64,000 bases of DNA from positions 15,455,274 through 15,519,273 of the forward strand of contig CM067302.1 in NCBI GenBank assembly GCA_034231615.1. The letters run 5' to 3'. Positions 54,735 through 64,000 of this stretch are shown piece by piece (the stretch's first letter is position 1; each line of letters starts with the position of its first letter). The notes beneath the pieces were generated by a model. That model had not been told where the DNA came from, searched no databases, and was given only the letters and a program-made list of their open reading frames with translations. The stretch is from Meghimatium bilineatum. Its lineage: Eukaryota; Mollusca; Gastropoda; Stylommatophora; Philomycidae. The position numbers and the translations under genes were made by a program.

Positions 54735-55335
54735 TACCGAACGTGGATGGGCGCTGAACATTCATGTGTACAGAACGTGGAGGGGCGCTGAACATTCATG
54801 TGTGCAGAACGTGGAGGGGCGCTGAACATTCATGTGTACAGAACGTGGAGGGGCGCTGAACATTCATGTGTACAGAACGTGGAGGGGCGCTGAACATTCA
54901 TGTGTACAGAACGTGGAGGGACGCTGAACATTCATGTGTGCAGAACGTGGAGGGGCGCTGAACATTCATGTGTACAGAACGTGGAGGGACGCTGAACATT
55001 CATGTGTACAGAACGTGGAGGGACGCTGAACATTCATGTGTGCAGAACGTGGAGGGGCGCTGAACATTCATGTGTACAGAACGTGGAGGGGCGCTGAACA
55101 TTCATGTGTACAGAACGTGGAGGGACGCTGAACATTCATGTGTGCAGAACGTGGAGGGGCGCTGAACATTCATGTGTACAGAACGTGGAGGGGCGCTGAA
55201 CATTCATGTGTACAGAATGTGGAGGGCATTGAACATTCATGTGTACAGAATGTGGAGGGCATTGAACATTCATGTGTACAGAACGTGGATATGCACTGAA
55301 TATTCATGTGTACAGAATGTGGAGGGGAGCTGAAC
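54735..55335. repeat. 34-bp minisatellite, about 18 copies
   Basis: The unit is gggcgctgaacattcatgtg plus tacagaacgtggag. Substitutions ggacgc and tgtgca recur roughly every third unit in the middle; the last four units are diverged. Confidence 0.97.
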
Positions 55336-55379
55336 AACCAAAATCATAACCCCCCACCACATCCTTATCAATAGGCTTA

Positions 55380-55570
55380 GATAAAATTGAAGTAAAACTG
55401 TTAACCTGCCATGCATGTCCTCAAATGCGATTAAGGTGGCCTGCGTATGCAGCTGGCTGTGTCATTCCATTTAGGGTCAAAATGATCCAGAAGCCATACT
55501 GAAGTCGGATATATTGGATATAACGCTTAAGGTGCAAACCATAACACACTGCACTCCGTTCACTGGACTA
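55380..55570 (+). mobile_element. GAA-tailed dispersed repeat, source of next array
   Basis: gtaaaactgttaacctgcca, ctggctgtgtcattccattt, aagccatactgaagtcggat and cactgcactccgttcactgg, then actatgtgattg. The family normally continues gactacatcctgc at this point. Confidence 0.75.
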
Positions 55571-56005
55571 TGTGATTGACTCCAAGCTCGGACTATGTGA
55601 TTGACTCCGTTCTTCCGACTATGTGATGACTCCGTTCTCCGGACTATGTGATTTACTTCATTCTCGGACTATGTGATTGACTCCATTCTCTGGACTATGT
55701 GATGGAACACTCCGGACTATGTGATTGACTACGTTCTCCGGACTATGTGATTGACTCCATTTTCGGACTGTGTGATTGAGTCGGTTCTCTGGACTATGTG
55801 ATGGAACACACCGGACTGTGTGATTGAGTCGGTTCTCTGGACTATGTGATTGAGTCGGTTCTCCGGACTATGAGATGGACTCCATTTTCCGGACTATGTG
55901 ATTGATTCCATTCCTTGACTATGTGATTGACTCCATTCTCTGGACTATGTGATGGAACACTCCAGACTATGTGAGAGACTCCGTTCTCCGAACTATGTGA
56001 TGGAA
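55565..56005. repeat. About 24-bp degenerate array inside a GAA repeat
   Basis: The unit is gactccgttctccggactat plus gtgatt, with many indels. The core ccgttctccggacta is the family's own conserved segment, and gagaacgttcacagacaaga, the family's far end, follows the array at 56007. Confidence 0.9.
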
Positions 56006-56067
56006 CTTGAGAACGTTCACAGACAAGAAATAAAGAGTGATATTTACTAAGATAACTAGAAATAAGA

Positions 56068-56478
56068 CCTGAAGCCTTCAATATCTACTTGCCAACTGTA
56101 ATAGAAATACGACTTGCAGCTTTCAATGTCTACTTGCCCACTTTGATAGAAATACGACTTGCAGCTTTCAATGTCTACTTGCCCACTTTGATAGAAATAA
56201 GACTTGCAGCTTTCAATGTCTACTTGCCCACTTTGATAGAAATAAGACTTGCAGCTTTCAATGTCTACTTGCCCACTTTGATAGAAATAAGACTTGCAGC
56301 TTTCAATGTCTACTTGCCCACTTTGATAGAAATAAGACTTGCAGCTTTCAATGGCTACTTGCCCACTGTGATAGAAATAAGACTTGAAGCTTTCAGTATC
56401 TACTTGCCCACTGTGATAGAAATAAGGCTTAAAGCTTTCAATAGCTACTTACCCACTGTGATAGAAATAAGACTTTAA
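56068..56478. repeat. 45-bp minisatellite, 9 copies
   Basis: The unit is gcagctttcaatgtctactt, gcccactttgatagaaataa plus gactt. Central units are identical; both edges are diverged. Confidence 0.97.
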
Positions 56479-56794
56479 GTCTTCAATGTTAAGTGCAGAC
56501 TGTGGTGTCACTGGAAAGTCGATACCCTGGAAAAAGCAAGAGGAAGAATGGAACAATTCAGATATTCTGTATCATATAGTAGGGCCAATTCTAATCCGTA
56601 ACAATATTGCATCACTCTGGAAAAAACGAATATTGGTCAGAAACTAGACTCCATACACCAACTTTATAGGCAACACCACACCATCAGCTACAACTCAGAA
56701 CTGGCCACTAAATACTTCAGAGACATCTGTCCCAGATCAGGGTGGTCCATACAAATTAATTTATTTGTAGAACAGGAATAACAAATAAATAAAA
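56479..56794. other. No firm feature
   Basis: A weakly coding-like stretch (WKKQEEEWNNSDILYHIV) could be a LINE RNase H-region relic, but I cannot align it. Confidence 0.25.
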
Positions 56795-57725
56795 TTCATA
56801 ACCGCAACGGTCGTAGGGGTGTCATATTGAGACATTTGATACATAACCCGTCATAGGGGTGTCATATTGAGACATTTGATACATAATCCGTCATATGGGT
56901 GTCATATTGAGACATTTGATACATAACCCGTCGTAGGGGTGTCATATTGAGACATTTGATACATAACCCGTCATAGGGGTGTCATATTGAGACATTTGAT
57001 ACATAATCCGTCATATGGGTGTCATATTGAGACATTTGATACATAACCCGTCGTAGGGGTGTCATATTGAGACATTTGATACATAACCCCTCGTAGGGGT
57101 GTCATATTGAGATATTTGGCGCATAACCTGTCGTAGGGGTGTCATATTGAGATATTTGGTGCATAGCCCGTCGTAGGGGTGTCATATTGAGATATTTGGC
57201 GCATAACCTGTCGTAGGGGTGTCATATTGAGATATTTGGTGCATAGCCGGTCGTAGGGGTGTCATATTGAGATATTTGTTGCATAGTCTGTCGTAGGGGT
57301 GTCATATTGAAACATTTTCTGCATAACCTGTCGTAGTGGTGTCATAGTGAGACATTTGGTGCATAACCCGTCGTAGGGGTGTCATATTGAAACATTTGGT
57401 GCATAACCCGTCGTAGGGGTGTCATATTGAGACATTTGGTGCATAACCTGTCGTAGGGGTGTCATATTGAGACATTTGGTGCATAACCCGTCGTAGTGGT
57501 GTCATATTGAGACATTTGGTGCATAACCCGTGGTAGTGGTGTCATATTGAGACATTTGGTGCATAACTCGTCGTAGTGGTGTCATATTGAGACATTTGGT
57601 GCATAACCCGTCGTAGGGGTGTCATATTGAGACATTTGGTGCATAACTCGTCGTAGGGGTGTCATATTGAGATATTTGATGCATAACCTGTCTTAGGGGT
57701 GTCATACTGAGACATTTGGTGCATA
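56795..57725. repeat. 40-bp array, about 23 copies, resembling a LINE 3' end
   Basis: The unit is gtcgtaggggtgtcatattg, agacatttggtgcataaccc. The flank aaataaataaaattcataac plus tcgtaggggtgtcatattg resembles the reversed group F LINE end at 63945 (gctcgtaggtgtaccacatt). 56810-57080 holds a 120-bp three-unit higher-order repeat (cgtagg, catagg, catatg); 57100-57260 an 80-bp two-unit form. Confidence 0.95.
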
Positions 57726-58246
57726 AAAATTTCCACGGCTCTCTATCTTCTACACTCCTGATGAGTGTGGAAACTGCATGAGTTTGAAAACTTCACACGC
57801 TGTCCAATCCTTGATATTAACAGGAATACATTCTCCTGCACATACTCCAAAACTGTCCAGATTACAAAGAACTGCGAGGATAGATATGGCTGAATTGTAC
57901 TGAACTATAGTAATAACTTTGGGGCGGACGTTCTGACCTGGAAAAAGCGGAAAGCTACGTCCTGACGACTGGCCTGTAGATATAGCAAGACTAAAGAAAT
58001 CATGAAAGCAGATGAAGGAGCCGTGAAGAACTTTCACAAGTGTTCTCAGACTTCAGAAGGGAGGGGGAGCCACTGAAGAGAAAAAATGTCCCAATAAGAG
58101 TCGCGGGTGAAGAAAATGTTTAGAAGCATTTTCTTTATTGTAATATGAGTTTTTTTATACGTTTTGGGACTATACTATTGAATGGTTCTCAAACTGTTTA
58201 TAACGACATAGAGATCATATTTACCAGTTTCTATGTATGTGACTGA
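57726..58246. other. Unassigned unique-looking stretch
   Basis: A 95-codon open frame on the minus strand (58037-57750) has several Cys residues (CAGECIPVNIKDWTACEVF) but no start context, splice signals or family that I recognise. Confidence 0.3.
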
Positions 58247-58868
58247 ATGATATAGTATTAAAACAGGTCCACCAATTCAAATATCTAGGTACAACGATTA
58301 CAGCAGATGGAAGAAATTCAACAGAAATAAGAAGCAGAATAGGACAGGCAAAAACAACATTCAGAAAAATGAAAAATATACCGTGTAATATGACCTTGTC
58401 ATTAGAGGTGAGAAAGAGAGTTCTGCAGTTCTATATAACCCCTATACTAACATATGGGTGCGAGTCTTGGACAATAAACAAACTGGAAAGTGAGAAATTA
58501 GAGGCAACAGAGATGTGGTTCTACAGAAGAATGCTGAGAATACCATGGACTGCCAGAAAATTTAATGTAGAGGTGTTGAAAGCGTCAAATGCGAAACGGA
58601 CCTTTTTCAACAATATAAGAAAAAGGCAATCTTCTTTTTTTGGCCACTAAATGAGACAGGCAGGTTTAGAAAACATAGTCACAACAGGCAAAATTGAAGG
58701 CAACAGAGACAGTGGGCGACAACGTGAGAAAATATTAGACAGTTTGACAACCTGGCACAGCAAGGAAACAACAACGACTTTGATACATAATACTGTGGAC
58801 AGAGAGCTGTGGAGAGCCATGACCGCCTCGCCAGCCGGCATGGCACCTGATGATGATGATGATATGAC
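58247..58868 (+). mobile_element. Group A LINE C-terminus, near-twin of 18475 copy
   Basis: NDIVLKQVHQFKYLGTTITA, IRSRIGQAKTTFRKMKNIP, LEVRKRVLQFYITPILTYGC, LEATEMWFYRRMLRIPWTAR, FNNIRKRQSSFFGH-stop-MRQAGLENIVTTGK, then GRQREKILDSLTTWHSK and RELWRAMTASPAG with a GAT tail. One in-frame stop and a late 1-bp deletion (cctcgcc for cctacgcc) are the only breaks. 5' truncated at about 58247. It differs from 18556-19188 at only a few percent of positions by eye. Confidence 0.9.
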
Positions 58869-59009
58869 GTGTCCTTTACAAAACGTTTCCCTCATTGTCA
58901 CTCTGTAAACCGGCTACATATCTAGGGTTAGTTGTTGTCAGAAGTCTTCAGTTCAGCAAATATATTGACAAGACAATTCAAGTTGATAAATTGAAATAAA
59001 TAAAAAATT

Positions 59010-59075
59010 CTTGAGACTAACGTGAATTGAACCAGTCCGTTATAATATTAGTCTCAAGAATATAGTGATAATTTG
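59010..59075. mobile_element. SINE fragment flanked by an inverted repeat
   Basis: attcttgagactaacgtgaa ttgaaccagtccgtt is the 3' part of the SINE at 62510-62635. It is followed by attagtctcaagaat, the exact inverse of its start, giving a palindrome. Confidence 0.6.
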
Positions 59076-59159
59076 CTTCAGATTCCACAAAGAATAATCA
59101 GAGTTATCAAAGCCACGATATCTGCACACAATAAACAATAATCATGTTTCTGCAGTTGC

Positions 59160-59245
59160 AAACACTAGTGGCGCTTGGCAGAGAGGCTAGAGCGTTGGCC
59201 TCACAGCTGCGAGGTTCAGGGTTGGGCCCCCGGTAAGGACTGGAC
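59160..59245 (+). mobile_element. tRNA-like SINE head
   Basis: tggcagagagg matches the A-box consensus closely; gcgaggttcagggttgggcc holds a degenerate B-box. The gttggcctcacagctgcgag block is anticodon-arm-like. Downstream ctgtcacgagtgtatattaa may be the body. Confidence 0.65.
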
Positions 59246-59724
59246 TATTTTTCTGTCACGAGTGTATATTAAAATACTCACTCTGTACATGGTGTGACGA
59301 CAACAAGGACATGCGGCCTTTATCACACAATCCACTCGGAAATTCCCTGCAATTCCCTAACGGAATAATGCAGTATTGACAGCTGTTTTGTTTTGACAGA
59401 CAGCAAACACTAGTGTTATCTGTCATAAATTATGGCCTCCGTCTGCTCACACTGTCACAGACACAAGTGGATAGATTGCGAAGAATTCAAAATGAGGATA
59501 TGAGGGTAGTGCTAGTGTGCAATATAGATACCTGACCACAGTCATGAGATAGATACTTGTTGGATATGTCCAGCGTTAAAGTGCGACATAAAGTGAAGCA
59601 AATAAGATCTTATTTAACTGTAGCCATCAATGGCCACCATCTCTTACAAATACTAAATGAGACAACATGAAGACGACAGAGTGGAAAGAAATGAATGGCA
59701 AAAGCTGATGTCACGTTGCTTAAA
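59246..59724. other. No gene recognised
   Basis: A short LINE-like hint (gatagattgcgaagaattca, DRLRRIQNED) at about 59470 suggests a relic of the LRNEDIR segment, too short to call. Confidence 0.3.
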
Positions 59725-59895
59725 GTATTCTTCTTCTTCAGAGTTCATTCTCAAACTCCCGCTGCTTCTCTATTATAGCCTGACGACTTTCCCGCTAGAT
59801 TTCCAGCAGGATATAATCCAGAGAACGGAAATGAGTTGTGTTGCCGTTTTATTTGCGCCAATGGCTTGGCACAACCGTCTTCTTACTATGAGAAC
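59725..59895 (-). mobile_element. GAA-tailed dispersed repeat, subfamily 2
   Basis: Plus strand: attcttcttcttcagagttc, attctcaaactcccgctgct, tttccagcaggatataatcc, gttgtgttgccgttttattt and ggcacaaccgtctt. Same layout as 2610-2795. Confidence 0.8.
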
Positions 59896-60075
59896 TGGAA
59901 GAAGCAGGAAAATGAAGTGAATGGGTGGAGGTAAACAGAGACAAAAAGTCTCAAACATATTCAATAATATATCTGCGGGAAACGTGGCGAGAATGATCTG
60001 GTATCAGGACAGAAGTGACGGTGCAAGAACGTGCAAGATTGCGCCCAAAACCCGCATGATATAGTCATATACACA

Positions 60076-60305
60076 CAGGGCCGTATATTTTATTATCTTA
60101 AGGAAGGAGGTCCCTTATTAAGAAAAGGTACATCGTATGTTTTCATGTGAAAATGTTATTAATTGCCGGGAAATTGGAAGATTTTTTTTGTTGTTGAAAA
60201 AATCGTTAAGGGATGGGTTTTTAACCGACCTTTTTGGTTAAGTTCCTAGTACTAAAAGTCGTTTAGAAAGGTTTGAAATCCCCTTCCCCCAAATCTACGG
60301 GGCTG
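60076..60305. mobile_element. 230-bp hAT-type MITE with perfect 8-bp target duplication
   Basis: Starts cagggccgtatatttt and ends aaatctacggggctg; termini match at about 12 of 16 positions in reverse complement. It is flanked by tatacaca at 60068-60075 and 60306-60313, identical copies. No coding capacity. Confidence 0.85.
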
Positions 60306-60509
60306 TATACACATATGACTCAGTTAACAGAAAAACATGTACGTTTGGATGGGGTTTTGTTGCTTGCAAAAATGACAGGACGATGCTTGAGAAACCTCCT
60401 GCCTACCTCACTATAATATCGAGCATAAAATGAGAAAAAAGTGGTTGACTGCTTTATATATATTTAACGGTAAATAATCAGACGATATTTATATTGTTAG
60501 AAATTCTTA

Positions 60510-61055
60510 AGTCGACCCTATGCTAACGTGATGGAATCTATTGGTGTTCTCTGTGTTGACGTGATGGCATCTATTGGTAGACTATGTGCTAACGTAATGG
60601 AATCTTTGAGTCGGCCCTATGCTGACGTGATGGAATCTATGGGTAGACTCTGTGCTAACGTGATGGAATCTGAGTCGACCCTGTGCTAATGTAATGGAAT
60701 CTGAGTAGACCCTGTGCTGACGTGATGGAATCTGAGTCGACCCCATGCTGACGTGATGGAATCTGAGTCGACCCTGTGCTAATGTAATGGAATCTGAGTC
60801 GACCCTGTGCTGACGTGATGGAATCTGAGTCGACCCTGTGCTGACGTGATGGAATCTGAGTCGACCCTGTGCTGACGTGATGGAACCTATGGGTAGACTA
60901 TGTGCTTACGTGATGGAATCTGAGTCGATCCTGTGCTAATGTAATGGAATCTTTGAGTCGACCCTGTTCTAACGTGATGAAATGTATGGGTCGACCCTGT
61001 GCTGACGCGATGGAATCTATGGGTTTCTATCTGTGCTGACATGTCGAAGTCTAAG
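60510..61055. repeat. 31-bp minisatellite with length variants, about 17 copies
   Basis: The unit is ctgtgctgacgtgatggaat plus ctgagtcgacc. Some units carry an extra tatgggt/ttg before the gac block. More heterogeneous than most arrays here. Confidence 0.93.
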
Positions 61056-61084
61056 GCAGTGAAATAAGAAATGTTCAAATGCAT

Positions 61085-61285
61085 TCTCTTCTTCACATCC
61101 TTCACATATTAGTTCTTCACATATTAGTTCTTCACATATTAGTTTTTCACATCTTTCACATATTAGTTCTTCACATATTAGTTCTTCACATCCTTCACTA
61201 ATTAGTTCTTAACATCCTTCACAAATTAGTTCTTCGCATCCTTCACACATTAGTTCTTCGCATCATTCGCACATTAGTTCAAGAA
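61085..61285. repeat. 15-23-bp tandem repeat, about 10 copies
   Basis: ttcttcacatattag and ttcttcacatccttcac units intermix; it starts 30 bp after the previous array. Confidence 0.92.
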
Positions 61286-61704
61286 ATCTATGCAATATGG
61301 CGCGCAGTTTTAATCACTATATATTCCTTTTTGTCATGAATTTTCAGTTTTTCCTTAATTTTACATGTCCCAGAATGCTCCTTTCGAAGAACAGGACACC
61401 TTTTTGAACTAGTGTGTCATTGTTCCGTCCAATCTTTCTGCTGTGTTATTTACTATGCTAATGATGTCAGAACTGCCAAGTTCTACATTGATGTCTATTC
61501 AAGCAAGACTTCATTTCTTTGCTTCCTTGTTATGTGTCTAATTTTCTGCAATTCTGATGTAGCTAGTATGAATCCACATTATATTTATAAAAGAGTCATT
61601 ATCATGTACGTTTGTGGTTATATGTAATAGTTTTCTTGTATACCTGGTAACTGACTTTCAGGTTTATTTTGAAGAGCTTGTGGCTGTTAGAATTGTAACT
61701 TTGT
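61286..61704. other. No gene recognised
   Basis: A 71-codon open frame at 61412-61627 has no motif I can name. Confidence 0.4.
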
Positions 61705-62120
61705 TAGTGGATACTATGAACCACTAACTCTACGAATTTCCTATAGGGAACATAAGACCAATGTGTACGAAATAAAGTAGAGATGTGTGCAGGTGTCCAG
61801 GAGCCATTGCTTTCAATAGTGAAACGACGAAAACTAGCATGGTTCGGACATGTATGCAGGCACGATTCCTTGTCAAAAACAATACTGCAGGGAACTGTCG
61901 AGGGTGGAAGAAGCAGAGGAGGACAAATAAAGACATGGACAGACAACATCAAGCAATGGACAGGGCTAGATATTTCCACACCCATCCGCATCGCTGAGGA
62001 TAGAATTCGCTGGAAGACTCTGTGTGCTGAAGCTTCCAATGTGGTACCCTACGACCCTGAAAGGTTATGGGTTTTATTGATATTGATTGACTATGAACCA
62101 ACTGGTAGCCACAAACATCA
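61705..62120 (+). mobile_element. Group F LINE C-terminal end, open frame intact
   Basis: An uninterrupted frame: EPLLSIVKRRKLAWFGHVCR, HDSLSKTILQGTVEGGRSRG, GQIKTWTDNIKQWTGLDIST, PIRIAEDRIRWKTLCAEASN and VVPYDPERLWV, then read-through of the 3' end with ttgatattgattgac. The same C-terminus ends the RT-bearing copy at 35985. Confidence 0.85.
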
Positions 62121-62324
62121 ACAAGCGATATCAGAATGAAACATATAAACACGTCATCACTTCCTGCACACAGATTGTATTTACGTAAGCAGATTCTGCG
62201 AAATGCTGGGCGTATGTAAAGTCCATGAACACTGAAGTCTCGACATTCCGCACTAAATAATCACAATTCATTTGACGTAGTGTCACCACCATTTTGAATG
62301 AGAGCGCAGTGACTTTGTTGGTAA

Positions 62325-62505
62325 AGTTCATCATCATCAAGTGCCGTCTCCGCAACGAAGGTTGGCTGCAACGTATCTCCAACATCTCCTGTCTCTTGTC
62401 TTGGTGGTGCACTCTGCTAGACTGTAACCTGTCCATCGTGTAATGTTACTCTCCCACTTGTATCTCTGCCTACCTCTTGCTCGCTTCCCTTTGGTAAAGT
62501 TAGAA
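62325..62505 (-). mobile_element. Group G LINE C-terminal end
   Basis: Plus strand: catcatcatcaagtgccgtc, tccgcaacgaaggttggctg, ctgtccatcgtgtaatgtta and ctacctcttgctcgcttccc, the reverse of 39965-40160 at high identity by eye. Confidence 0.82.
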
Positions 62506-62509
62506 TCCC

Positions 62510-62635
62510 ATTATAAAAAAATTCTTGAGACTAACGGGAATTGAACCAGTCCGTTCTACGGCACCAAATCGCCTAGCAACAATTGCACACGCGTTTTTCC
62601 GTACTTGACTAACCGCATCTCCCATTATAATAATT
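62510..62635 (-). mobile_element. tRNA-derived SINE
   Basis: The minus strand carries ggttcaattcc (B-box, one mismatch) about 35 bp after a gctaggcgatttgg A-box-like run, and then ttagtctcaagaatttttt. The 3' part recurs at 59010. Confidence 0.6.
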
Positions 62636-62702
62636 AGAAATGAATCCCATTATAACAATTTGATCCGGGCAGACAAAATATGTATGTAATAACAGAAATT
62701 CG

Positions 62703-62815
62703 CTATACACAGTACGAACAATATAGAATAAATATAATTGGGGATTTTGAAAAGTGTTGTTATACAGGGAAACGTGTTATAAAAGAAAGCGATATAGAAG
62801 GATTCCACTTTATAC
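62703..62815. mobile_element. Diverged copy of the 98-bp TA MITE
   Basis: tacacagtacgaacaatata, aaatataattggggattttg, gttgttatacagggaaacgt and agaaggattccactttata parallel 52127-52224 throughout. Confidence 0.55.
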
Positions 62816-63608
62816 ATAAGAACACACTCGAGTTGCGATCTCTGACCACTTTCCTTCTATAAAATGAGGTCGCGACTCGAAATATGTTGGGAACCATTAT
62901 TTTAGACTACAGACACAATAATAAAAAAAACAAATAAAAGTTATGCATTCTTCGCGAACATGAAGGAAAGAAGAATACATAAATGTCAGTTTATATATTT
63001 ATGGACAATGCTTTTTAAATAGTAGACATATCATTTGCTAACTTCATAGATGTCAGTGTAACATAATCTAGGTAGCTTTCATGTAGTATTGTTATAGGCA
63101 GAAGAGAATGATATTTAATTGCAAGGACTGGTAAAGTAGACTTATGCAGCAACCGCATTCACATACATTCACTTTTAAAATATAACATTAACTCATTTAG
63201 TACCACAAACCTCAAGCTGTGGTATTAAACTATTTTCACCAGCACCACAAGCGTTAGTGAGTGCTGCGATTTATTTCGTAGTAAATGTTTTTCTAATTTT
63301 TCTCATAAGTGTTACAACCCTTTCAAATATTTTTTTAAAAACAATATACTCTGACATTATTGAACTATCACATTTTAATCAACATTTAGGCAGTGGTAGA
63401 TGCAGATCTTGTACTACGTTTATATGTAAGCAGGCACCTCTGGCTGCTGCATAGCTTTCCTGACAAAACCACAGGTCCTCCTCGGATGAGTAACCGAGGT
63501 TACACCCCTGTTCTCGTACAAGGCACATTGTCTCAAGGGCATGGGTGTGTTTTGCAGTTTATGGATGCATGTTGATTCCACAAGGAAGGCGTTTTAATGC
63601 AGCTGTAT
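62816..63608. other. No gene recognised
   Basis: Short open frames at 63257-63575 have no recognisable motif. Confidence 0.4.
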
Positions 63609-63722
63609 GCCAGGATTATTACGATGCACCAGACGTGTGGCATATACATCTGACAGGATTATCACGATCTTCCAGACGTGTAGTAGATATATTTGATAGG
63701 ATTATCACGTTTCTCCAGACAT
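63609..63722. repeat. 43-48-bp tandem repeat, 2.6 copies
   Basis: caggattattacgatgcacc agacgtgt recurs as caggattatcacgatcttcc and taggattatcacgtttctcc. Confidence 0.85.
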
Positions 63723-63924
63723 GCAGCATCTGACATTCACAACCAGATAGGAGTCAGTCATGGATGGACGAATTTGCAAAGTTAAATGGATTGAATCTCT
63801 TCATCATACATAGGGATTTTTTGATACCAGATAAAAGTAAAGAAAATTCAGACAAGACACAAACGAAGGGGACAACAAGATGAATTTTGGCGGCAGTAAC
63901 ACAAGAAGAAAAGCCCCGACACAG

Positions 63925-64000
63925 AGTCATCAATCAATCAATAAACCCGTAACCCTTCAGGCTCGTAGGTGTACCACATTGGGTGCTTCAGTACACAGAG
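63925..64000 (-). mobile_element. Group F LINE 3' end, cut by window end
   Basis: Plus strand: catcaatcaatcaataaacc (tail), cgtaacccttcaggctcgta and ggtgtaccacattgggtgct. On the minus strand this is …LCTEAPNVVHLRA… with a (TTGA)n tail. Confidence 0.75.

Noticed and set aside
57750-58037. Cys-containing 95-codon minus-strand frame as a secreted peptide gene
   Set aside because: No signal peptide-like start, no splice signals and no family recognised; length is within what AT-moderate sequence gives by chance.

Overview
The window looks like a gene-poor, repeat-saturated stretch of an invertebrate nuclear genome. A mollusc is my best guess, because the LINE C-terminal ends (…TTGKIEG…RGRQREKILDSLT…, …RGRPRRRWTDDIK…) look like those I remember from gastropod genomes; this is inference, since no host gene is available to place it. 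There is no bacterial gene organisation, no rRNA, no CRISPR array and no convincing host protein-coding gene. One CpG-rich block at 14779-14971, flanked by good splice-site motifs, is the only candidate host exon.

Three kinds of sequence fill the window. (1) Decayed non-LTR retrotransposons (LINEs). I recognise about 35 fragments in roughly eight groups by their C-termini and tails: group A (…TTGKIEG…RGRQREKILDSLT…, GAT tail), B (…RRWTDDIK…IGKTTFWKEYIT), C (…KWFGHLMRM…RPRKRW…, TAGA tail), D (RNase H plus CxC…H…C knuckle), E (C2H2-like C-terminus), F (…TILQGTVEGG…, TGAT/TCAA tail), G (…RGRQRYKWESNITRWTGY…) and H (…RGRPRRRWxxxI…KRFRKS…). The longest are two reverse-transcriptase-bearing copies on the minus strand at 35985-37620 and 50215-52080. 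An endonuclease (EEP) N-terminus lies at 27720-28145. All are broken. (2) Non-autonomous elements: several tRNA-derived SINE families, a ~280-bp dispersed repeat ending in (GAA)n, a foldback family present about eight times, a second foldback element with a tRNA-like promoter in its loop, two hAT-type MITEs with 8-bp target duplications (25056-25688, 60076-60305), and a TA-flanked MITE (52127-52224). (3) About 35 short-unit tandem arrays (units 11-67 bp), by my rough addition 14-15 kb, or over a fifth of the window.

The most interesting feature is how the second and third kinds relate to the first. Many arrays are amplified pieces of the transposon they sit in or abut: 4335-5268 (39-bp unit from a LINE C-terminus), 25878-26862 (66-bp unit from the C-x-x-C-x-TW region of a group C LINE), 56795-57725 and 35979-36044 (LINE 3' ends), 48146-48240 (LINE 3' terminus), 39413-39580 (42-bp unit single-copy in a sibling MITE), 55565-56005 (inside a GAA repeat), and 25150-25665 (inside a hAT MITE). 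Unexpanded sibling copies elsewhere in the window act as internal controls. Several arrays carry higher-order structure.

Layout: 1-9.6 kb SINEs, GAA repeats and arrays around a minus-strand LINE; 9.6-21.2 kb LINE copies alternating with arrays; 21.2-31 kb GAA repeats, hAT MITE, two long LINE-derived arrays, EEP fragment; 31-43 kb foldback elements and the RT-bearing LINE; 43-50 kb arrays and RNase H LINEs; 50-52 kb second RT-bearing LINE; 53-61 kb mainly arrays; 61-64 kb LINE ends and SINEs.
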